This document shows, one piece after another, positions 34,301 to 42,532 of a DNA stretch of 64,000 nt. Source of the stretch: a virus; IMG/VR virus record IMGVR_UViG_3300044859_002163, positions 1 through 64,000 of that record. One strand, 5' to 3'. The position numbers were made by a program, and so were the translations under genes. Positions within the stretch are counted from its first letter, which is position 1; each line of letters opens with the position of its first letter. The notes under the pieces were generated by a model. It was not told the origin of the DNA and searched no databases. It saw nothing but the letters and a program-made list of their open reading frames with translations.

Positions 34301-35563
34301 TGCCTTCTCTAGAACTCTGGCTCCATCAATCAATGGACGCATGGAATCGACCATTCTCTTCCAGCCGCCGGTAAATGAATCCCACCAATTGCTTATCCTG
34401 CTAAAGAATCCTTGCGTTTTAGGTAGCCATTTTTCAATAACATTCACCATGAATGAACTGACCTTATCGACACCAGAAACCAGCGAGTCCATAAATGTTC
34501 CGGTGCCGAATGCTGATGTTGTAGCCATCAACTTTCTAATATCGCGAGAGATGATATTAAATATTTTTTGCATTGCTACTTTTGCCGGTTCTAGAAATCC
34601 TTGTCCGAAGTCAGCAAATTGACCCTTTATTAAATTAAAGAATGTTTTAACTTTGCCAATAAGAGTATTATTTACAGCATCAAACTGTCCTGCAACACCG
34701 CCAAATTCTGCAAGCTTTCCAGACATAATCAATTGCTTGAGTTGGTCTTTTGTTTTTACGTTTGCTTTCTTTAGTGCTTCTGCCATTTCTGGACCAACGG
34801 CGTTTGCAGCAGCTTTAACATCAGAAAGACTCTTCTTCGAGTTTGACAGAGATTCAATTACTGCTGCAACTTTTTCTGCTGCGGCTGCTGGGTCCTGACC
34901 GGCGGAGCCGAAGTCCATAAGGCCCTTAAACAAACCAGTACTTGCATTGATTTGTGGTGTGCTCATTGTTTTCGACATGACGGCATATGATTTATTCAGT
35001 GCAGCAACACCTAGACCGGCTAGGTCTGCATCCATTTGCAAGGCGCGCATTCCTGCTCGTGCCTGGTCTAACCCAGAACCAAGCTCTTTAGCGCCCTTCC
35101 CACGGTATGCGTACATTGCTGCCTGCTGTTCGCGTATTGCAGCGGCAGCCGTCGCTATTGCCACTGTTGCGGCCGCGGCACCGCCAGCAAGTATTTGCAT
35201 TGCCCCTGAATATGCCTTGGCTAGAAATTTGCCAGCAACAAATAAGGCATGAACTCCAAGCATTGCTGCGCCAAGAGCAGCCATTTCTAAGATTATTCCC
35301 TTTAAAGCTACAGATACAAACTTCTTTAGCACGCCACCAAAAGCTTTGACACCTTTATCCACAAAGTCAAAGTGCCTTTTAAGCTTATTGGTACTTTTAG
35401 TTAAACCCTTATCCATTTTGTCTAGATAGGTGTTTACGTCACTACGGCCAGAAGAGAATTTGCCTGACTCACGCTTAAGGCGTTTGATTGCCTGCGTTGT
35501 TTTTTCAATCGAAGTAGTCCTTGCGTCTACATCAATTTTTATGACGATTTTTTCGTCTGCCAT
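31346..35563 (-). CDS. Tape measure protein with C-terminal M15-like peptidase domain
   Basis: A 1405-aa protein. It is helical and Ala/Lys-rich with hydrophobic segments at about 85-145 (including AAAATVAIATAAAAI) and about 770-810, and coiled coils in between. Near the end (about 1300-1365) it carries SAYRTMG, SSDHVTGRAYDLVG and NANRHLHVVPG. This is the His-x6-Asp ... His-x-His set of M15-like D-Ala-D-Ala peptidases, suggesting that the tail tip cuts peptidoglycan during entry. Residues 36-40 are FSSGR, the motif that punctuates the polyprotein at 51671. The length sets the tail length. Confidence 0.9.
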   Translation of the reverse strand: MADEKIVIKIDVDARTTSIEKTTQAIKRLKRESGKFSSGRSDVNTYLDKMDKGLTKSTNKLKRHFDFVDKGVKAFGGVLKKFVSVALKGIILEMAALGAAMLGVHALFVAGKFLAKAYSGAMQILAGGAAAATVAIATAAAAIREQQAAMYAYRGKGAKELGSGLDQARAGMRALQMDADLAGLGVAALNKSYAVMSKTMSTPQINASTGLFKGLMDFGSAGQDPAAAAEKVAAVIESLSNSKKSLSDVKAAANAVGPEMAEALKKANVKTKDQLKQLIMSGKLAEFGGVAGQFDAVNNTLIGKVKTFFNLIKGQFADFGQGFLEPAKVAMQKIFNIISRDIRKLMATTSAFGTGTFMDSLVSGVDKVSSFMVNVIEKWLPKTQGFFSRISNWWDSFTGGWKRMVDSMRPLIDGARVLEKAFSPIWAAIKQGGIDNLNNFREGLLENETEVIEFGNRVGDLISGISDFAQGLKNAFFDILPIINDVVGGLTMMFKQAAGFMTMFSGKGSFLSLLPILTMFLGGRKMSATKGGFMTAGSMGLQNMNVQAANVNINGAGPGVGGPRAPGGAAPGPSSGRVTASQAAKMSSAQRGGLSPRQYMQQQNSLIASQLTNTNTQYNSTATPYPGIAMTPASGPLGTMNPFVPGTAYDDAKKKGGRFTRLNQARGKYSDFANKQRYVRSSSQYGGKLFGNEQTGQKGINNSMTAKMGTAMALSTMSQFAPEEMRGAMALGGAVGAFNPLAGLAVAGIGGATQAQGAGKGALSGAMGGAAMGAFFGPAGIAIGAGIGLLAGGIMGGINKLRQQAKEAKESIKSTVGSVLTGIMTERSVEFEDNLNAVNRGGITKGRRGSLEGIGAEFVSKTKPLGEKAKQIRPGDIRGSRDFLQDIFKNQAQYGIKMTEDELKKALKDPSSSIREFTKQIEERGKAFTMLDDVNTQRLDMLEKMSGKTRPELEALAKDLGVNLYDATIKFDEMVTKLKINMLRSADEMKAANMNALLDSTNVFDAAIKQMEATYAIDAKSRTLKDQFDAGSLTEKGVLQYMQSLPSDLAALYKGDAVKAFYETRRSVGTAEGSQFQTGGALEGMADVFLKNPIFQDYLKQSETALINTGSEQVGALLAKSGYAADKGAITSAISGLEPGKQEAFLTALQNGTLPGMFSDKTDAAGRKQSGGGITAVLAQLGMDPATLEKIPTEQLDAATKMDEASTAFKDAVQQYVDNTAKFFGPDAAKPDWWSKEAMSEIMGGDTSSPRGKGIGDTTSSRLAQTMGRHAAMNGQLTGTRTITSAYRTMGLGSPSSDHVTGRAYDLVGQNLGAYSKLVHANGGFAEFHGNNANRHLHVVPGPGGMGDTTVPSFGKMPQSTPARSGSSVTNNITVNGAPGQSPDAIAAAVIQKIEARERNIRERR

Positions 35564-35626
35564 ACCTTTACTGCTCCATGTGAGTTTTTAAGTCACGTGA
35601 GTGTAAAAGCGGCCGAGCTATGCAGT

Positions 35627-35825
35627 CTAAGCCTGCTGAGTCTTCGACTTTCGCTCTTGCTCTTCGCGGTCGTTAGATATAACTTTAGCACAGGCGAGCC
35701 TAATCATCCAGTCAATGTCGTCTGATTGAAGGATTTTTACGGGGTCTGTCCCGAACAGTTCTCCAAGTCGAGCAGCTGTTTTAATTTCTGCTGAATCGAC
35801 TAGTTCGTCGAAGACCCCTTCGAGG
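35627..35825 (-). CDS. Frameshift extension of the tail assembly chaperone (gpGT-like)
   Basis: This is the -1 frame continuation of the chaperone gene at 35800-36345. Read from the hairpin at 35813-35829 it encodes E-G-V-F-D-E-L-V-D-S-A-E-I-K and then RLGELFGTDPVKILQSDD with DWMIRLACAKVI, ending at the TAG at 35627. There is no start codon of its own in a plausible place. Tailed phages commonly make a shorter and a longer chaperone by frameshifting just before the tape measure gene, which is the arrangement here. The exact slip codon is not proven. Confidence 0.7.
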
Positions 35826-36345
35826 GGTCCACGGCATCAACCGTATCCGAGTAGCCAGAGGCATCAAGAATTGCTAATGCAGCAGCTTCGACGTGTGGGT
35901 CTACACCAAAGAATGCTCTAACACAATCTGGAAGTGGACGTGATGTTTCGGTCATTTCAAGAAGAAGCGGTGAAGCAAATGTGATTTCATTTCCGTTTTC
36001 ATCAAACACTTCTTCGCCATCAATCTCGATACCAACAGTCGTGTGTCCGATAACCATGCATGCGAACTTCGTTGCATCAAGACCATTTCGTGAATCTTCA
36101 CCAGATGCTTTGCGCCAGTTGCGCATTTGATTCTGGGTGATGTTCGGACTAATGCGAACATGAACACCAGGACGTTCTGGGACTTCAAGCAAAACAACCG
36201 TGCGTTCTACCTTCTTGGTAATAACTTCACGAAGTCGGTCTAATGCAGTATCGCCCTTCGGGGCAGCTTCTGCTTTAGCCTGCTTTGCTTTTGCTGGTGA
36301 AACTGGAACTTCTACTTCTGTGCTGTAAAGGCTGTTGTCGCTCAT
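35800..36345 (-). CDS. Tail assembly chaperone, short form
   Basis: A 181-aa protein between the tube and tape measure genes. The N-terminus is Lys/Ala-rich and followed by RLREVITKKVERTVVLLEVPERPGV in two parts. The middle is acidic (DGEEVFDENGNEITFASP), with a helical C-terminus. Position and the overlapping -1 frame ORF at its 3' end identify it as the gpG-like chaperone that binds the tape measure. A TAGTTT box 7 nt before the ATG again suggests a leaderless start. Confidence 0.75.
   Translation of the reverse strand: MSDNSLYSTEVEVPVSPAKAKQAKAEAAPKGDTALDRLREVITKKVERTVVLLEVPERPGVHVRISPNITQNQMRNWRKASGEDSRNGLDATKFACMVIGHTTVGIEIDGEEVFDENGNEITFASPLLLEMTETSRPLPDCVRAFFGVDPHVEAAALAILDASGYSDTVDAVDPSKGSSTN
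35813..35829 (-). other. Programmed frameshift signal candidate (hairpin)
   Basis: GACCCC-TCGAA-GGGGTC (minus strand) forms a perfect 6-bp stem. It lies 13 bases before the zero-frame stop and contains homopolymeric CCCC and GGGG that could serve as slip sites. The -1 frame is open across it and continues for about 60 codons. Confidence 0.6.
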
Positions 36346-36411
36346 GGGGCAAAAACTACCACATGGATAGTGAGAGCTAGTGCAACTACTTTTTGTCTAG
36401 TTTTAAATAAA

Positions 36412-36885
36412 CTAGGCTGTTGGCGATTCAACGTCCTGGATTGCAAATGTCAGAGCAAATGTTGCTGGTGCGCCTGATGATGAGTCGCCATCTGGTTCTG
36501 TGATTCCAACAAGAAGGGCTTTGTAGTAAACGCGGTCAGTACCAGGAACTGCAAGGTCGCAGTCAAAAACCTGAACTGTTACGTCGTACTCTGCGCGACC
36601 AACGAGTGGGCGGAGACGAGCAATCTTCTCTGCGATTCCAGTTCCAAGCTCTGATGCGACTCTGTCTGAATCGTAGTGAGCTGTCAGTGTGATGTCACCA
36701 ATTTCTGATGGAGCACAAAGAACTGTCGGGCGAAGCTTTCCGCCTTCATAAATCTTCTCAACGGAGGCAGTTATTTCACCACCAGAGACCTGAGCGAACT
36801 TAAAGTTTGTCCACTTAGGGTGTGTCTGGTTAATTGGCACAATACTTCCAAGTACTTGCCTTTGCGAAACTTTTGTATTTGGCAT
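36412..36885 (-). CDS. Tail tube protein
   Basis: A 157-aa protein: KWTNFKFAQVSGGEITASVE, ITLTAHYDSDRVASELG, DVTVQVFDCDLAVPG and a C-terminal beta strand TFALTFAIQDVESPTA. Size, beta-rich pattern and position immediately after the sheath gene fit the inner tube protein of contractile tails. Confidence 0.82.
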   Translation of the reverse strand: MPNTKVSQRQVLGSIVPINQTHPKWTNFKFAQVSGGEITASVEKIYEGGKLRPTVLCAPSEIGDITLTAHYDSDRVASELGTGIAEKIARLRPLVGRAEYDVTVQVFDCDLAVPGTDRVYYKALLVGITEPDGDSSSGAPATFALTFAIQDVESPTA

Positions 36886-36899
36886 GCTTTATTCCTCCG

Positions 36900-38360
36900 T
36901 TAGACGACTGACGCCGTAAGGTTTGACTTGATAATGTCGACTTCGATTTTGTCGCCGACGCTGCTCACACGAAGACCAACTTTTGCCTTCACAGTGCCAC
37001 CGGCAAGCTGTGAAACTGGGTTGAGCTTTGCATCGCATCGAACGGTGAAACCTGAGTCAATCTTTCTTCCGTTTGCATCAAATGCCTCAAACAAGGCTCC
37101 GATGTCGCGAAGCGGGGAAAGAATTGCAATGAGTCGTGACTCGATTGCGCTGAAGATTGTGTTTCTTCCGTCAATCGTGCTGAAGACGAGGTCTTCAAGG
37201 CTTCTGCCAGCCTCAATAACAACATGGTTCACGGTGTCTTGAGCTGTGATGTATCTGAAGTTCTCGTCATCGGCTGACAATGAGCGTGCACCGTAGATTC
37301 GAACAGAGTTCTGAATGATTCTAATTGCATTGACGCAATTGTCATCAAGCGAGTCTCCGTTTGTCTTATCGATGTCGGTCTTCACGCCAGCAACGAATCG
37401 TGATGCTGAGAGCAAACCAGCAGCTGGAACATGTGAGCCAGTCTGGTTATGAGCAGTTGCTCTCTTTGCTGCAACGTAGCCAACTGGTGGGATAAAGCGT
37501 GTTACGCCATTAACTGTGGTCGGAACCTCAATCCATGGGTAGTACAGGGCTGCATGCTCTGCGTTGTCGCCTGCCTGCAAGCCAAGTGCTGTTGCTTTAA
37601 CAGCGGCGATGCTTGCATTTTCTACGTCATGAAGAATTGCAATTCTGCTGTTTGTATTTGCATGAGCGATAAGCGCGTCGTGCATTGTTGAGTTTGAGAT
37701 TTCAGGACAAGTAACAGCTCCAGAACCAAGTGCTCCGTTGAACAAGTCGAGTGAGCTGACATAATCACCGACAACAACTGAGTTACCAGCGGCTCCAGTT
37801 GAAAGCGCTGTTGCGGCAATTGCTACAGGAAGAGTTGTTGCTCCGTCTGTTGCTGATGCTGAAACGTACTGAGCTGCTACTGCGCTGAGGTTAATCCTTC
37901 CAGCTGCTTGTGCTGCTGACGTTACGGTTCCAGTTGAGTAGACAAGAACATCTTGGTAGTAAATATTGACTCTGAATGATGTGCCTGCAACAACTTCAAC
38001 CACTTCAACGTCTACATCGGCGCTCCATACTCCAGGACCGTTTGCGTCGATTGTCAAAACAGGAGCTGCGGATGAGTTATCGAGCTCAAGTGTTCCTGAT
38101 GTTGCTGATGCGCCTACGGTGCGAGCAACATAGCACTGTGTGCCACCTTCTTCAAAAAATGTTTCAACTGTTGGGTGCAGGTATGAACTTGAAAGGTAAC
38201 CACCGAACTTTGCTTCAAAGTCTGCAATGCTCTCAATGAGTACTGCTTCATCGGCTGGTCCGCGCTGTGCTTTACCAACGACAAAGAGCTGCGATGATTC
38301 GCGAACCGTTGTTGCTGATGGACCTGTTCTTACTGCTGTTGAAATGACTACACCGGGCAT
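36900..38360 (-). CDS. Contractile tail sheath protein
   Basis: A 486-aa protein with the sheath signature: MPGVVIS start, FVVGKAQRGPADEAVLIES, FEAKFGGYLSSSYLHPTVETFFEEGGTQ (read in parts), VARTVGA, then a C-terminal domain with YGARSLSADDENFRYI and VFSTIDGRNTIFSAIE. Sheath monomers contract to drive the tube into the cell. A strong ribosome-binding site (CAGGAGTG) precedes the ATG. Confidence 0.93.
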   Translation of the reverse strand: MPGVVISTAVRTGPSATTVRESSQLFVVGKAQRGPADEAVLIESIADFEAKFGGYLSSSYLHPTVETFFEEGGTQCYVARTVGASATSGTLELDNSSAAPVLTIDANGPGVWSADVDVEVVEVVAGTSFRVNIYYQDVLVYSTGTVTSAAQAAGRINLSAVAAQYVSASATDGATTLPVAIAATALSTGAAGNSVVVGDYVSSLDLFNGALGSGAVTCPEISNSTMHDALIAHANTNSRIAILHDVENASIAAVKATALGLQAGDNAEHAALYYPWIEVPTTVNGVTRFIPPVGYVAAKRATAHNQTGSHVPAAGLLSASRFVAGVKTDIDKTNGDSLDDNCVNAIRIIQNSVRIYGARSLSADDENFRYITAQDTVNHVVIEAGRSLEDLVFSTIDGRNTIFSAIESRLIAILSPLRDIGALFEAFDANGRKIDSGFTVRCDAKLNPVSQLAGGTVKAKVGLRVSSVGDKIEVDIIKSNLTASVV

Positions 38361-38411
38361 TGGACACTCCTGTTGCTCGTTTTAGGATTGGAATCCCGCT
38401 TATTAGTTTCA

Positions 38412-38417
38412 ATTGTA
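38412..38417 (-). promoter_or_regulatory. Candidate late promoter -10 (TACAAT) upstream of the sheath gene
   Basis: On the minus strand, TGTACAATTGAAACT precedes the sheath gene by about 50 nt. A very similar TACAATTGGACT lies upstream of the neck operon at 40293-40298. The shared sequence beyond the -10 suggests a phage late promoter motif. Confidence 0.35.
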
Positions 38418-38500
38418 CAGATGCAAAACGTTTTTCTAATGCAACTGTTAAAAAGATTTGATGTAAACGGTTTTATGTTTTAAACCTTTTTTATTGTACT

Positions 38501-39133
38501 TCACGCGGGCTCAAATGTTGGTAGCTCTTTTATGTCGCCTGTATCTGGGTCTATCTGGACACCGGTCTGAGTGACTTCGAGGTCAAATTCTTGAACCGTA
38601 CCGATTGGCTCTCGTGTGACAATTTCATCGATTTGCAGGGTGTAAGAAATGTAAGAACCCGCAAGGAATCTGTCGCCTTTTAACAGGGTCAAGTCAGAAA
38701 ATTCTTCGCGAAGGGTTGACTCGTCAATCATTGCACGAAAAGAGTTTCTATCGTCGTACGCCTTTAGGCATGGGTAGTCAAGAAGCGAGGCTCTAAGGAC
38801 CGTAGTCAACCGGTCTCTCATGGTTGTTACGGCCTCTGCGCCATCTGCTCTTGCCCAAACATAGGTGCGCATTGCATAGTCAACCCGGTAAAGCGGGTCC
38901 GTTCCGTCGTGGCCGATTCTTTCAAATTTACTCGTAGATATTGCAGCTGTAATTATTGTTGGCCACGTATCCATTGCAATTGGTTCGTGGATAAAGAAGT
39001 CAACAGGTGTTGGGAGTGTGATGTCGTCAACATTCCAACCATTGCGGTATCTAATTATTCTGATTGGAACATCTAATTTAAGATATTCATTGACATAAGA
39101 CTTGGCGAACTGTGGGCCATGCATCAGGCTCAT
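38501..39133 (-). CDS. Neck / tail terminator-like protein
   Basis: A 210-aa protein containing FIHEPIAMDTWPTIITAAIS and a beta-rich C-terminus (ISYTLQIDEIVTREPIG). Position between a gpG-like morphogenesis protein and the sheath gene fits a tail terminator or neck protein. The family is not recognised with certainty. ATGA-type overlap with the upstream gene. Confidence 0.55.
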   Translation of the reverse strand: MSLMHGPQFAKSYVNEYLKLDVPIRIIRYRNGWNVDDITLPTPVDFFIHEPIAMDTWPTIITAAISTSKFERIGHDGTDPLYRVDYAMRTYVWARADGAEAVTTMRDRLTTVLRASLLDYPCLKAYDDRNSFRAMIDESTLREEFSDLTLLKGDRFLAGSYISYTLQIDEIVTREPIGTVQEFDLEVTQTGVQIDPDTGDIKELPTFEPA

Positions 39134-39615
39134 GCGATTCCGTCCTCACCTAGAGTTATGTATTTAACCATAGAGATTCCAAGTTCTCGTGGGAACTCTC
39201 TTGGAGTAAACACGATTTTTCTTGCAGGCATTTTTGTGGTTCCGTACTGATGGAACTTTGCGTACTCTACATTTGTTCCGAATGTGGCCGTATCTTTTTC
39301 TATGACATTAACTGCAGAATCGTTCATGTTAATAAGACTTCTAAAAAGGTTTCCAGTCTGAACCATCGTTCCGCGTCCGGGGAAGCGTGCCGATTTCCAG
39401 GTTCCGTAGTCTTTATCAAGAGGCGCCCATGGCTTGCCGCTTGGAAGACCGTTCGCCATGAAGTTTGCTGCATTGGCTAGTTCGAGCTGACCCTTTGCCC
39501 ACCTGAATACGGGTCGCATATCATTCGCCCTGTCCTTCATGTCGTCTAAAAGTTCAAGGACGTCGTCCGCCTTAACATCGACCTCAATCGTTATCCTGCC
39601 AGTTGTCCTAGCCAT
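39130..39615 (-). CDS. Phage virion morphogenesis protein (tail completion, Mu gpG / HK97 gp10-like)
   Basis: A 161-aa protein: LPSGKPWAPLDKDY, a MVQTGNLFRSLI stretch and EYAKFHQYGTTKMPARKI. The Y-A-x-x-H-Q-x-G-T motif and PAR(K/P) are diagnostic of the gpG/gp10 tail-completion family. It joins the tail to the head. Overlaps the upstream gene by one base. Confidence 0.85.
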   Translation of the reverse strand: MARTTGRITIEVDVKADDVLELLDDMKDRANDMRPVFRWAKGQLELANAANFMANGLPSGKPWAPLDKDYGTWKSARFPGRGTMVQTGNLFRSLINMNDSAVNVIEKDTATFGTNVEYAKFHQYGTTKMPARKIVFTPREFPRELGISMVKYITLGEDGIA

Positions 39616-40259
39616 TACGCAACTCTAACTCTTCTGTACTTTCTGACAGAGGCAAGCTCGCGGTCGCTAAATCCTGTTTCCAGTGGGGCGACGTTTCTTG
39701 TGTTGAGGTCCTTAACACCAACAACGTCGTCGTGCATGTTTTGCATTTCACGAGTCGCCGCACGAAGAATCATCAACTTGAACATCTTTATGTTCTCACC
39801 ATCAAGTCCAGCCGTGTAGTTAACCGTCACTATGTCATTGGAGAATCCGAAGAAGTAATCAATTCCAAATCGCCTAACGACATAGTCGCTTTCTGGAACG
39901 AGCACCCGTTCAGCGCCGAACTGTGGCTTGACGGTAACCTCAATCACGGAGACAACTGGTGAATTGCGCAAATATATAGTCTGCGGTGGCTCTGTATAAA
40001 CAGTATTTTCTACAGGACTTGTGGTGCTGAATGAGTCTCCAACTGGTCTGTTCACGGACAGAAAAGTTCCCATTGGAACGCCGAGATGGCCTGAGTCAAG
40101 AACGTATTCTTCGGTGAACTCTGTCGGTTCAACAGGTCTTCTCAGGTATGCCTCTAGCTCGCTTTGAAGACCTTCGAGAACCATCTCTGCAGCATCTTGC
40201 TGACGCAAGGATAGAGAGATGTCCATATATATGATTAGGTCCTGAACTGACACGAGCAT
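39615..40259 (-). CDS. Head-tail connector protein (gp6-like)
   Basis: A 214-aa protein with helical N-terminus (DISLSLRQQDAAEMVLEGLQ), a middle beta region (PQTIYLRNSPVVSVIEVTVK) and C-terminal helices (FKLMILRAATREMQNM). The pattern and location fit the adaptor that sits under the portal. The ATG has AGAGG upstream. TACAATTG at 40293-40298 is a candidate promoter. Confidence 0.7.
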   Translation of the reverse strand: MLVSVQDLIIYMDISLSLRQQDAAEMVLEGLQSELEAYLRRPVEPTEFTEEYVLDSGHLGVPMGTFLSVNRPVGDSFSTTSPVENTVYTEPPQTIYLRNSPVVSVIEVTVKPQFGAERVLVPESDYVVRRFGIDYFFGFSNDIVTVNYTAGLDGENIKMFKLMILRAATREMQNMHDDVVGVKDLNTRNVAPLETGFSDRELASVRKYRRVRVA

Positions 40260-40292
40260 GGCTTACCTCTGAGGTTGCAACTTTTCAGTCCA

Positions 40293-40298
40293 ATTGTA
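40293..40298 (-). promoter_or_regulatory. Candidate late promoter -10 (TACAAT) upstream of neck genes
   Basis: Minus-strand CTACAATTGGACT, matching the box upstream of the sheath gene (TACAATTGAAACT). It lies about 35 nt before the connector start codon. Confidence 0.35.
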
Positions 40299-40345
40299 GC
40301 ACTTTAAATAAAAGCACTAATTATTTACAGCTCAATAATTAAGTT

Positions 40346-40798
40346 CTAACGACTTTTCTTGGCTGCTTTTTTAACTGGTCGTGCGGCCTTCTTGGCAGTC
40401 TTCTTTGCCGTTTTCTTGGCAGCCCTCTTCTTAGCGGCCTTCTTTCTAGAAACGGCTTTCTGGGCGACCTTTTTCTTGTCGGCTGCAGCCTTTAGTTCTG
40501 CCGTTCTTTTTCTTGCTCTTGCGGCAATTCTTCCAGACTCATTGAAAAGCGCATTGGCTTTTCGGGTGGATATGGAGCCCTTTTTCCCGTCCCTGTAAGC
40601 GTATAACTGTCTGGCTATTTGCCTCTGTCTAGCTAAATCTTTTTTAGTTGCCCCAGCACCCTTCAATGCTTCCGCAAGCTTCTTGAGTTCTGCTGCCCCA
40701 CGACGTGAAACCTGCCCTCTTTTTCTGATTTCTTTTTGTCTACGGTCAACATTGAGTGCAACTTCGGCAAGTGTTGGACCTTGAATTGGCTGTGGCAT
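40346..40798 (-). CDS. Histone H1-like basic DNA-binding protein
   Basis: A 150-aa protein with a helical N-terminal half and a C-terminal tail of Lys/Ala repeats (KKAAKKRAAKKTAKKTAKK and similar) typical of bacterial H1/HU-tail proteins. It probably binds DNA or nucleoid and may condense phage DNA or interfere with host chromatin. The C-terminal 45 residues contain 21 Lys and no acidic residue. No zinc or catalytic motif. Confidence 0.7.
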   Translation of the reverse strand: MPQPIQGPTLAEVALNVDRRQKEIRKRGQVSRRGAAELKKLAEALKGAGATKKDLARQRQIARQLYAYRDGKKGSISTRKANALFNESGRIAARARKRTAELKAAADKKKVAQKAVSRKKAAKKRAAKKTAKKTAKKAARPVKKAAKKSR

Positions 40799-40848
40799 AT
40801 TAATTATTCCTTATTTTCGGACGGATTAATAAAGTAATTATATCACCG

Positions 40849-41406
40849 TCACCTATCTGGATTCGGTGGTCTTTCTACAACTGGTTCGCTGTCCACTGTT
40901 CCGGCAGGGGCCTCAATTGGGACCCAGGCACGAGAGTATGTGTGTTCAGCTATGTTTCTTGTCTTTATGATTGACGCCTCCAACATTACCTCAAGCTCGT
41001 CAGTCTTCATGCACAAAAGAGAATCAAAATCGTGGCGATTGTATTTGCCAGACTGTTTTAGCTTTCGTACGATGTTTGAAATCTTCTTTGACACAAGATT
41101 GCCGCGACCCCTATTCAGGCGTAGGTGCATCATCATTGCCGTAAGACCGTCGCAATCGTGTTCGATTACTGGAATCATGTCCCCGTGAGCATCAATAATT
41201 CTGGAAACGTTTAGGGCTAGTCTCAGTCTTTCGCTGCCATCAATGACCTCTTTGGTTGAAGCACGAATATGGATTGGTTCGATAAACCCAAACTCCATTA
41301 AAGACGCAGAAAGCACTAGAAGGTCAGGGCGAAGTATGTACGTTGCTTTCCACTCTGGGATTTTCAAATCACTTGCCTTAACGTAATTAATATTCAAATG
41401 TTTCAC
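40849..41406 (-). CDS. ParB/sulfiredoxin-like protein (IbrB-like)
   Basis: A 185-aa protein. INYVKASDLKIPEWKATY, then LSASLMEFGFIEPIHIRAST, EVIDGSERLRLAL and a TAMMMHLRLNRGRG helix follow the ParB N-terminal domain order (parts I and II). The GTG at 41406 has AGAGGA upstream and is preferred to the ATG at 41427. It overlaps the PAPS-reductase-like gene by 20 nt. Confidence 0.72.
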   Translation of the reverse strand: MKHLNINYVKASDLKIPEWKATYILRPDLLVLSASLMEFGFIEPIHIRASTKEVIDGSERLRLALNVSRIIDAHGDMIPVIEHDCDGLTAMMMHLRLNRGRGNLVSKKISNIVRKLKQSGKYNRHDFDSLLCMKTDELEVMLEASIIKTRNIAEHTYSRAWVPIEAPAGTVDSEPVVERPPNPDR

Positions 41407-42532
41407 TTTGTTCCTCTGTTTGTTCAATAGTTCTTACAGCATGTGCCTTTGTCTTAGGGCCGACTGGTGTTGGAGAGTTTGAGTCAAACTGATTTAGAAG
41501 AAGCGTTCTAATCAAGTAATTGAGCGGATACCCGCCTGGGTCTGTTGCTTGCTTCTGTCTAAACTTTGCAACGAAGGTTCTTGCAGAACGCGCTGCTTCT
41601 TCGCCGATAATAAAATCATTAATGAAGTTGGACGCACCAGTAAAACCATCCTTGGCATACTTGGAAATCAACTTTTCAACATCGAAGTCTTTCCATATTC
41701 TTCTTTGAGCGTCAATGTGCGGGAAACACTCAACAAGTCTGTCGTAGAACTCTGGCTCAGTAGCAACGACATCTCCAATTCTTCTGATAGCAATCGAGTG
41801 GAGTGGGATGCCAACTCGCGTATTGCTTCCAGTCAAAGCAGCAAGGTCGTAGTACTCGCAATAATCAGAACCATGCTCTTCGACTATAAACTTGAAAACA
41901 TCGTCCGTATTCCAGTCGTAAATCACCTTTGCAAACTTAAGAGGTATCCCTCTTTTCAGCTTGTATGGGGTAACGATGTAATTCTCATGAAGCTTCTGAA
42001 CGATTGAGCGATAACGAACCATCGACTCACTTGCACGAACGCCAGTAATAAAAGCAACGTTTCCGACCTTTCCTTGCATTGTGTAATAGTCGGTTTGCTC
42101 CGGGAGTGACATGGCTGGGTTTAGTCCAAGCGTTTCAGCATTGATTGCCCATGGTGGCATATCCCTAACCCACCTGCCCTCGCTACCGCGAAGAGCACCC
42201 CATAGAAGGATTCGTTCACGCTTTCCAAGAACCCACACCTCGGCAATAAATGGAAGGCAATACCATTCCATGTCTACCCAGTCGTAGTTTCTTACTCTTT
42301 CAACATATTCAATGGTCTTTGGGCTAACCATCTCTTCGTCTCTAAAGATGACTTTTACCGGGCCGAGTCCGCGTTCCTCATGGACTTCTTTCGCTAATAG
42401 CAGGGCAGCCGTTGAGTCTTTGCCCCCAGAGAACTGCACGCATACAGTGTCGAACTGGTCGTAGACATGTCTGATTCTTTGACGCGCAGCTTCCACGCAC
42501 GAAATGTTCAAGAACATTCTCTGTCTGGTCAT
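41387..42532 (-). CDS. PAPS reductase-like PP-loop protein (IbrA/DndC-like)
   Basis: A 381-aa protein. The PP-loop SGGKDSTAALLL at about 35-46 binds ATP; later motifs include VKVIFRDEEMVSP, FITGVRASESMVRYRS and KVIYDWNTDDVFKF. This superfamily includes IbrA and DndC. IbrA is encoded next to the ParB-like IbrB, and the same pair is present here, with ParB-like genes on both sides (overlaps 4 and 20 nt). Possible roles are DNA modification or regulation; the reaction is unknown. Confidence 0.8.
   Translation of the reverse strand: MTRQRMFLNISCVEAARQRIRHVYDQFDTVCVQFSGGKDSTAALLLAKEVHEERGLGPVKVIFRDEEMVSPKTIEYVERVRNYDWVDMEWYCLPFIAEVWVLGKRERILLWGALRGSEGRWVRDMPPWAINAETLGLNPAMSLPEQTDYYTMQGKVGNVAFITGVRASESMVRYRSIVQKLHENYIVTPYKLKRGIPLKFAKVIYDWNTDDVFKFIVEEHGSDYCEYYDLAALTGSNTRVGIPLHSIAIRRIGDVVATEPEFYDRLVECFPHIDAQRRIWKDFDVEKLISKYAKDGFTGASNFINDFIIGEEAARSARTFVAKFRQKQATDPGGYPLNYLIRTLLLNQFDSNSPTPVGPKTKAHAVRTIEQTEEQSETFEY

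Noticed and set aside
25656-35349. Plus-strand ORFs opposite the tail genes
   Set aside because: These are shadows of the minus-strand structural genes, without start signals or recognisable domains.
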